64,000 nt of DNA. Source: Kitagawia praeruptora (taxonomy: Eukaryota; Streptophyta; Magnoliopsida; Apiales; Apiaceae). This document shows, one piece after another, positions 56,276 through 64,000 of the stretch (positions are counted from its first letter, which is position 1; each line of letters begins with the position of its first letter). The translations under genes were made by a program, and so were the position numbers. The notes beneath the pieces are model-generated. The model did not search any database and was not told where the DNA came from. It was given only the letters and a program-made list of their open reading frames with translations. Where the stretch lies: NCBI GenBank assembly GCA_037693485.1, contig CM075353.1, positions 4,722,001 to 4,786,000 of the forward strand, in the 5' to 3' direction.

Positions 56276-58465
56276 TGAGCAATATTTTATACTAAGAATA
56301 TTATTTAATTATCTATGAATTAATAAATATTCTTTGAATATTTATTTAATTATTTCAACTAATTTTAAAAATGATTTATCTTATTCAAATATTATTCTGA
56401 TCTTCAAATATCATGTAAAATATTTCTGAGTCTTATTATGTTTATTTTATCGAGGAAAGGTTCTCAAAACTCTATTTTCCGTTTAAGGCCTATCTTATAG
56501 GAAGACTTAAACACTCGCTCAGAACTTTCAAATATAAGGGAGCTGTACTCGAGAGCTGTTATTTATTTTATTTGACTACCCGGTCATAAATCTGTTGATA
56601 TTACTCTTTTCCCTCGCAACTTGGTTGCTATTCATCAAAGCGATTCTTTTTGTTACTTCATCATCATTCGAAGATTACTTACGAGCAATATTATGATTTA
56701 ATAATATTCCGTAATTATTATTGACTTAATAAATATTCTTGGAATATTTAATTAAATTATTTTGAAGTCTTTTTATAATAATTCATATTATTCAAAGATT
56801 ATCTTTCACCTTCAGATATGGTGTAAAATATTTCGGAGTATTTTATGACTATTTTTATCGAGGGGAGGTTCCCAAACTTTATTTTCATTTAAATCTATCT
56901 TAAAGAAGATTTAAATACTCGCTCAACTTCCAAAAATATATAAGGGGACCTCACTTGAGAGATGTTATTTATTGGACTGCCCGGTCATATACTTGCTAAA
57001 CTATCTGGTCACTCACATCTTGATTCTTTTCAAATATGAATATGAGTCTTTTTGGTTACCTCCTCAACACTCGAGGGGTAAGATTGATGGAACAAGTTTA
57101 TATCCATTAACAAGCATCAGCTTGGGAAATATTGGTGAATCTTTCTTTCCAACTAGATACGACTACTTTGTGGAGTCTTATCAACAAGTATTATACTTGG
57201 GGAAAGGGGGACGAACTTTATGTTTCGGAGTCATGGATGTTATTGAACTAGGAGACGCGTAAGTGGCCGAGTGGCGCCGGTCCAGCAATGGCCCAACCGT
57301 TGGCCGGGGGGTTCCAGAGGGCGGGCAATCCGTCGGTGCTTCCTTCTACATGTAGAGAACAAATGATGGGGAGCATGACATGCGACTGATCATCGTAAAT
57401 GTTGTGGCTCCTAGCGCGGCAAGCTCCCGTATTAGTTCATCTTCCAAATTGGGAAATTATCTGCAACATTATCATTGTTGGCAGGGTTGAAAAGTGTTTG
57501 AACTGTAATTGCAATATTCTTCCTGCAAGTTCCTCTATTATGAAAATTGATGATATCTTGCTTATTCTGGCATAGCAGATATTTCTAAGAAAGATATATT
57601 TTGAGTTACCTTGTAACGTCATCTTTTATATGACTCTGTGGTTACCTTACATAACCGGGGTTATGGTAAGGGGGTTGTTTATATTGAATCACCTTATAAG
57701 TTCATCTTTTAATTTATATGTTGATACTCTGCTTATACTTATATAGCAGATATTTCTTTCCTACAGAAAGATTATATTGGTTTACTTTGAAACCTCATCC
57801 TTTTATAATATACTAGAACTTGGTTCAATAGTATAATAAAAGTTTGCATAGATATTATGAAATGACATTTGGAGTACTACAATAGTACTGTTTTTGGAAT
57901 ATATTCTGATAAGGAAATACTTTCGGTAAAGAGATATTTTGACAATTATTGTTTAATACCCCCCTTATTCTGGGTTAAGTCATAGGCAGAGTTATGCCAT
58001 GTTTTCATTACCTTGCTGAGCTATTTGCTCACTCTTGCTATTGTTTTATATATATTATAGAGCAGTGAAGCAGGATGTCATGGGCACCAGTGATCCCGAA
58101 GAGTAGTACGAACCAGTCGGATCAGGTTGCAGCTGGCTGCATTTAAATTATGTATAGATATGAATGGTAGGAGAAGATTGTAATCATCAGAAGTCAGAGT
58201 TGGAATTGTAACATTTCCTATATATTGTTTCAATAACAGATTTTGTAAGACAATTGGGTATTGTAATAAAAGTTGTTTATTCCGCAGTTGTTGTATAGTA
58301 TCGTTTCTGAGACTCTAACCTGTGTGTGTGTGAGAGAGATATATATATTGTGGGGGTCATAAGCCATTGAAATATGTGTAGTGTGAGTAATACAGGTAAG
58401 ACAAGAAGTAAATGGATCGTGACTACTCTAAATCCCAGACCCCGAATTTGGGGCTGTTACAGAAA

Positions 58466-58477
58466 TGGTATCAGAGC
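58466..58477 (+). other. Element D primer-binding site (tRNA-iMet)
   Basis: TGGTATCAGAGC lies four bases after the LTR end (TTACA), as in Tekay-type chromoviruses. Confidence 0.88.
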
Positions 58478-60745
58478 GTTAGGTTACAGTCCTCAGAAAC
58501 GATAGGAGATCGAGTCTTACAATACCCTTAGGGATAATGAGAATACCTAGAGCTCAAGTAGAGTTCATAGTCGGGTTGAAGGATATGACCCTGACTATTG
58601 GAGATGAAGCCCGAGAGGGGACTTCTTTTGGGAAACCATACTTAGGACGTTATGGTTAGAAACCCTGATTTGTATGATTTATAGATGGATGGGAGTCTGA
58701 GGTACCAGATCCCGAGGCCTTCGAGTAGGCATTTGATGATGCGCTCCTTGAGACGGATGGAGACCCAATAAAAGGGATATCCATAGGAGGATCTAGAAAA
58801 GACCCTAGGATGGGTCAAGGAAAGAAACTTATAGAGAATGTGTCGATTGATAAAGATGTAGTATGTTACTTGAGGTCTTATGATAGGACCAGACGAATCC
58901 TCAAAGATCAAATAAGTGACGAAATAAGAATTGGGAGTCAATTATGATTCATCAAGAGGTATGACGAAGAGTATGGGGTAGAGCCCCAAAAGCAGAGGAG
59001 GTAGAGGCAGTATAGCCAATATCGGTGGATTAATTCGACCAGAACGAGACCTGTTACTCGTAGTTTATTGCAGTGCCCTTAAGAGGAAGCATACGTGAGA
59101 ACTGAGACGATCGACCTTCGTATATGATTAAGGGTACCTAGTTACCCTAACCCGTAAAGGCATTGCCTTATCTATGGCGTTTAATTCCCCACGATCAGCA
59201 ATTCCACCAAGGACGGTGTTTACTACAGTGCTGAGGCATTTTATTGCCTCGAGAAAGAATGTGTATGTACGTACTACGCAAAGTGTTATTGTAACCTGAA
59301 TGCGCTAAGACGGGATATATTTAAAGAGACAAGATGGACTAAGAGAGTCGGGGATTGACTTAAATAAAAAGGTTGTGATGCCGTGAAGGATAAACTCATG
59401 TAGCACGCATGATTTAATGCGAGAAGAAAAATATTCTGCTAACGGCAGCTATACCAGTGGCCAGATTTAAGCAGGTGGCTTCTAACGATGTTCTGGAGTA
59501 TCGCTCACTCGACATGTGGAATTCATCGTTACTATAGGCGACACCGGTACCGAAGTCATCCTATAAGAATAGAGCGCTTGCCTGATAGGCCCGCGCTGAG
59601 CTGAATAGACTTTCCTATGATTGCAAATGTCGATGGTTGAACCTTAGCGACTATTATGAGTCGGCAATGACGTAAGTATCGAGCACCTTAGGGTGTATAG
59701 ATAAGAAAAGCTTTAGAATCAAACGATTATCTGAGGAGCCAGCATATAAGGCATCCGTAGAGACCTTGGCAAGTACCCTCCCCAATTGCAAATTATGTTG
59801 ATTATTCTTAATCTATGATCTATTGTGACATCTCTCCAAGAGAGAATTTTGAAAAAAGGGAATAGTCCTTCTTCGAAGTTATTTTATAACACTTGTGTTA
59901 ATTCACATTTAGTTTCAATTCTGCCAGAGGCTGTCACGATACCTACTTTTGGGTTTTCAATGCCCTGTCAAACGATGTTATTCAAGCTTTCACTTCTAAT
60001 GGTGAATAATCCTATGGTGATACATCACCACTTGCTTGTTGAATACCAGTATCTTACTGGCTATCTTTCCTTTGGAAATCTCACCTTGGAACCTGTTTAC
60101 TTTAGATCCAAGGTGTCCATTTGAGAATTTACTTGTCAAATGATGATAATTATTAACTTGACTTGGAATTTCTTTCGTACTTATCAATTTCCACTGAGAC
60201 GAACAACCCTATACTTATAGGGGCTACAAGGACCATCTATCTGTGTGATAGAAGTCTGATGGGACGCCATCACTTGTAAGTTGCGAAATACAAGAAGGCT
60301 AATTACCTTTAGTAATGTCTTAATTAAGACACGCAACATTGAGTTCTTATGATCATATTGATCTCTCAGTAAATTTTTTCATTTCAAATAAGGTTACCTT
60401 AAAACTCATAACCTTATGATCACCAATGTGTGATGTTTCTTTGATATGAGAGCTATCCTTTTAAAGCTCCATGATTCTTGTTATCTTTATTAAATTTCAA
60501 AGGGGATGCCAACCAGGTAAAATAAGTCAAAATTCGCTGATAGGAATTAGATTCGCAACAAAATAGGCTATGGCAAGAGCGGATCCCTAAGACAAATAGA
60601 ATATAGGTGACATGACGATGAATTAGTTTATGTTCTCTCTCAAGGATATTATGATAGTGGAAAGTTGGTCAATCGATATATGCGAGAGGATTGGCAATGT
60701 GTTGTGAAACCCCAATGGTAGTGGAGTCGGTTAGAACCCACATAA
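58478..60745 (+). other. Element D leader region, decayed
   Basis: This is 2.3 kb between the primer site and the gag relic. I see no open frame longer than about 100 codons and no recognisable domain. It may be a decayed gag N-terminus plus older insertions. Confidence 0.45.
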
Positions 60746-61210
60746 TTTCATGGAACCACTGACCCAATGGAGGTCAGAGATTGGCTTAAAGAGATGAAGA
60801 AATCAATTGTGATACTAAGTATTGCAGAAAAGCTGAAAACGATGGTCGCCGCCTATCTCCTGAAGGGAGAGGCGAATCCCTGGTGAGAATGGTAAGACAA
60901 ACCTAGAGGTAAAAGGTGTTGTGACTTGGGAGAGATTCAGATTATTGCTTTTAGAGAAATGTTTTATGAAATATATAAAGATCCAGATGAAAATAAAAGT
61001 TCTAGTGTTGAAATAAGAAACCATGACTATGGCAGAGTATGAGGCCAAGTTATGGGATATGAAAGAGAAATGAGCCCGTAGGTTTCGACTAAAGCTAAAA
61101 CAACGAACCCAGAATCGCGTGGCGATGTTGGAGTGAAATTTATGATTGCCCTGAAAGGGGAGTGGTCCTTTAAGGACAGAAGTAAATTATGAAGTCCTTG
61201 CAATAATGCG
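60746..61210 (+). pseudogene. Element D gag relic
   Basis: Degraded chromovirus gag is readable with interruptions: FHGTTDPMEVRDWLKEMKK, then AYLLKGEANPW followed by a stop (TGG TGA) at the usual Trp-Trp, then YEIYKDPDENK and MTMAEYEAKLWDMKEK. Several further stops and shifts follow. Confidence 0.75.
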
Positions 61211-61224
61211 AGCCAACAAGTTAC

Positions 61225-62090
61225 TATGGGATGGATGTATGGCTTATCTAGCTTCTGTGGTTGATACCAAGAGAAAAACACCTAGCCAACGATAAATCCC
61301 AGTGATTGAAGAGTTTGGGAATGTATTCCAGAGAACCTACCCAGAGTACCACTCGATCGAGAGATTTGATTCCTTTCGAATTATGGAGAAATTGATATTA
61401 TAATAATGATGGATTAGTTGATACCCAATGGAGCCAAATTGATTATGAGGGAAATAATTTAAGGATAAAGACGGAGTTAGAGATTTTGGAATCTAGTTCC
61501 GATTAAGAGATTATGATGCCAGAAATATGAGGCTTGATTAGCTCATGTGGTTGACCCCGAGGAAAGAGACACCAAGTATAATTATAATGATTTTGGGAGG
61601 TTGTACAAGGTTTTAATAAGCTACCAGATATCGATTTGGATGACATAATAATGAATATCGAGTATTCAGAGCCTAGTGCTGCATCTCCCGTTAGCCCAGT
61701 AGGAATAAAAGAATTAGCAACTCAGATGCGAGGATTGTTGAATAAGAGTGCAATAAGACTCAGTATGCCACCGTGAAGAACCGGTGTGTTGTAAGAAAGA
61801 AATATGTTAGCACAAGATTGTGCATCGAACCTCGAGAGTTGAATGAGTCAACATTGAGTACAGGTACTGTTGTATAAGATTGTTTGAGCAGCCCAGGGAC
61901 ACTGTGTATTTTCCAAACTTATTAGGAAATTGGACATCACCGGTTGGAAGTTAAAAATCGAAGATATACCCAAGATTGCGATTCGCACTAGGTATAGACA
62001 CTATGAAATTGTAAGTGATGTCATTTTGGGTTGACTATTGCACCCACAACTTTTATGGAATTTAATGAATTGGCTGTGAGTTATCTGAGA
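61225..62090 (+). pseudogene. Element D protease-RT linker and RT relics
   Basis: Pieces in the right order for a chromovirus are MAYLASVVDTKRKTP and IPVIEEFGNVFQRTYPEYHS (about 61240-61350), GIKELATQMRGLLNKSAIR (about 61705-61760), and EDIPKIAIRTRYRHYEIV (about 61965-62015), which matches the RT segment before the catalytic site. The linker seems partly duplicated near 61540. Large deletions and many stops make it non-functional. Confidence 0.72.
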
Positions 62091-62678
62091 TAGCTTTCGC
62101 CCTAAATATATCGAAACATCGTATATATGAAGGAAAGGTGCGAAATCAAAAAGGATCAAACATGATCGACTTTCAGACCTATCAGATCTGAAAAAATGTG
62201 TGCTTATGTGTATATGAAGATTATGAGTTGTGATAAAAGGATTAAGAGTCCTCGAACCAGACAACGTTCCCCGCAAACAAATTTCCCAAGAGATTCACAT
62301 TTCTTTCAGAAAGGAGAAGAGATGAGATAATAGAGAATGACTGAACGAACACAGGAGGTAGATTGGCATTCTGTGAGATGATTAAAGAAGAGGTTGGAAC
62401 ACCGGGGGTGATAGTAGATAACAATGAGATAGCGAGGCCAAAACAGTGATGGCCGACGAGCTCGTTACTAGACATCAAGAGTTAATCGAATCGATTGCTA
62501 GAATACTCGAACTAGTTTCAATACGGAGTACCCCGTCGACAATAGAGTTGACATTTATACAATGGAATTGGGAAATATCTAGAATTAATAGAGGGTTATG
62601 ACAAGCAAGTTTTTGTTGATGTATTACTGTGCAAACAAGATAGAGAATATGAGATTCGAGATTTGTAATGAGAAAAGG
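62091..62678 (+). other. Decayed element D sequence before E
   Basis: No domain is readable here. It is presumably remaining pol sequence of D. The insertion point of E at 62679 is preceded by AAAGG. Confidence 0.4.
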
Positions 62679-64000
62679 TGTTATGCAAAATCACGCAAGC
62701 GCACGTTGTCACAAGTAATATATGATTAAATCAAGTTCGTTCCCACAGAGATCTAGAATGGTGTTCAATTCAATTAATGTACCTATACACCGATGTATGG
62801 TTTTTATCCACTGCTAAGACAAATAATAAATTGGATTTTTATTATCTACTAAATTAATTATCAAACTAAAGATTAACTAATTAAAGAGATTAAAGTCGAA
62901 TTACTAATATGAGAATAAAACATGGAATCCTAGTTTCATCATCTACTTCACTTAGAGTTGCAGCCTTTAATTAAAACATGCGATGGTTTTGATATCTGAT
63001 CGGATAACACGAAACAAGTATACGCTACCTGTCAGCATACGCATACCAAACTAAACATACATCCACAAAAGAGATAGAAGATGAATAGACACCAATTATG
63101 CTTAGACCCTATATGTCTATAGAATTTGAAAACATAATGGTTGAAGAACAAGTTATCCATAAAGATCACACAGGGCAGTATAAGTATTTTCATCTCACAC
63201 CACAAATCATATTGATAAACAATTATGAACCTATGCTAGCATGGCAAGTTCTAAATCTCAAGATCCACTTTCACTTCACAAGAGATTAACAATTCAATTT
63301 AGATGTTAGCTACGCATCCAAAAGCATTAAGATTAACCATACGAGGATATCAATAATTCACCACACATAAATCTTTAAGGCATGCAAACTACTAAGCTAC
63401 ATAGATAAATCCACTAGGATCCCATGACAACGATTAGTTCATAACTAAACCTTTCGTCACCATGGGATTTGATGAAAACATGATAATTGACAAAATATAA
63501 AAGGAAGAAATAATATTAATAGTAAAAGAACACAAAAGATGAAGTAGATCTTGATCCGTTGCTTGTCACGAGCGTTGAATCTCCTTCTCCTTTTCTCCCT
63601 TGCAATTCTATGTTATGTTACAATAATAAAGCTATGATAATCTCCTATTTTACAAGGCTAAGATGTGTTTATATAGGCCTAGATATCTTGCCCAGCAAGA
63701 AAAACAACCTAGAATACAATTGGAAATAGGTTTAAGTACCAAAAATACAATTAGAACTCGTTTAGGGGCAAAACGGACATTTTTCAGCAAATTCTCCCCG
63801 CAGGAGCGCTGCCTGCGCAGCCTAGAGCGCAGCCTGCGCTTCATTTTCTGTTTCTGGAACTTTCTGGAGTGCAGCCTGCGCTTGGAGAGCGCAGCCTGCG
63901 CTGGTGCTCCTGCCCAGAATTTTTATTTTGATTTATTCTTGTAGAAAATTTCCCAAGCTTCGCGTGGACAGTAAGATCGTCCAAAACGGACTTCTAGAAC
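62679..64000 (-). mobile_element. Athila-like LTR 'E' (truncated by window)
   Basis: It starts TGTTATGCAAAATCACGC and shares CGCAAGCGCACG with element A's LTR start (TGATGTGTAAAA...). It also shares 'tcttgcccagcaag' and 'aagcttcgcgtggrcagtaagatcg' with element B's LTR. A TATA box on the minus strand (CTATATAAAC) lies near 63667-63676. No gene is seen in the 1.3 kb present. It may be the 3' LTR of a further minus-strand Athila-like element inserted in D. Confidence 0.78.
63800..63913. repeat. GC-rich compound palindrome in LTR E
   Basis: Outer arms GCAGGAGC (63800-63807) and GCTCCTGC (63906-63913) enclose two perfect palindromes AGCGCAG-C-CTGCGCT (63826-63840 and 63888-63902). It also holds further CAGCCTGCG copies. 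Confidence 0.85.

Larger units (their letters stand above)
46675..58461 (+). repeat. Element D 5' LTR (split by element B)
   Basis: Without B and one copy of its target duplication it is about 5.4 kb. Both ends hold a short near-palindrome, ACCCGAATTTTGGGT at the start and CCCCGAATTTGGGG near the end. It includes a hairpin array (55959-56275), a pair of imperfect repeats of roughly 200 bp (about 56440-56600 and 56835-57000, each with 'tttatcgagg' and 'actrcccggtcata'), and a GC-rich island at 57255-57345 (gtggccgagtggcgccggtc). No second copy lies in the window, so the borders rest on the terminal pattern, the primer site and the break in C. Confidence 0.75.
46675..64000 (+). mobile_element. 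Chromovirus-type Ty3/gypsy element 'D', 5' LTR and decayed interior (continues off window)
   Basis: It starts TGTAATAACCCG in the third ORF of C. Its 5' LTR runs to CTGTTACA at 58461 and is interrupted by element B. A Met-type primer site follows, then relics of gag, the protease-RT linker and RT, and the Athila-like LTR E from 62679. Long LTRs with a TGTAA...TTACA border and an ATGGTATCAGAGC primer site fit Tekay/Del chromoviruses. The five bases before it are CTCTA; the other copy should follow the 3' LTR, outside the window. Confidence 0.82.

Noticed and set aside
56972..57262. 96-residue ORF in the LTR of D
   Set aside because: It is inside the LTR near its GC-rich island, with no recognisable domain or supporting context.

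Overview
This window is plant nuclear DNA, most likely from a eudicot with a large, repeat-rich genome. The evidence is that all recognisable elements belong to plant lineages: a Mutator-like transposase with spliceosomal introns, Sirevirus-type Ty1/copia elements, Athila-type and chromovirus-type Ty3/gypsy elements, and plant Helitrons. The species cannot be named from the sequence. I found no intact host gene apart from one small GRF zinc-finger ORF that probably belongs to the Mutator-like element, and no rRNA, tRNA or CRISPR array.

Layout. (1) 1-3190: right-hand part of a Mutator-like element (MULE) with a broken transposase, a convergent GRF zinc-finger ORF and one terminal inverted repeat; the left end is outside the window. 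(2) 3473-12851: complete LTR element 'F', minus orientation, 1085-bp LTRs, target duplication CTATG, no gag-pol. Its interior is full of hairpins and short repeats. (3) 12857-18301: AT-rich DNA with a foldback element, a non-autonomous Helitron (14820-16001), a second related Helitron relic and a solo Sirevirus LTR (16871-18160). (4) 18302 to 46674: old Sirevirus-like copia 'C' (plus), split by later insertions. An Athila-type gypsy 'A' (21316-31539, minus, TSD GGCAC) sits in its gag. A young Sirevirus 'G' (34427-42603, plus, TSD CACAC) sits in its reverse transcriptase. Chromovirus 'D' starts at 46675 inside its third ORF. (5) 46675 to beyond the window: chromovirus 'D' (plus), with a 5' LTR of about 5.4 kb and a decayed interior. 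Inside its LTR lies the non-autonomous Athila-like element 'B' (48145-54516, minus, TSD TGAAT), which carries a single open 317-residue ORF. A further Athila-like LTR 'E' starts at 62679 and runs off the window.

How the parts relate. The nesting order is Helitron DNA, then C, then A, G and D independently inside C, then B and E inside D. A and B share about 1.5 kb of non-coding sequence between the coding region and the 3' LTR, so B is probably mobilised by A-type proteins. F lacks proteins and would also need a partner.

The most unusual content is non-coding. In F there is an array of hairpins that keep the loop AATCC while their stems change on both sides together. In A and B, a module made of a hairpin with loop GAGGAC followed by a polypurine tract occurs twice per element, and both copies within an element carry the same variant of the tract. 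F also carries an exact internal copy of its polypurine tract. C carries an array of a TTCGA-core motif in its LTR and mostly inverted copies of it in the spacer before its third ORF.
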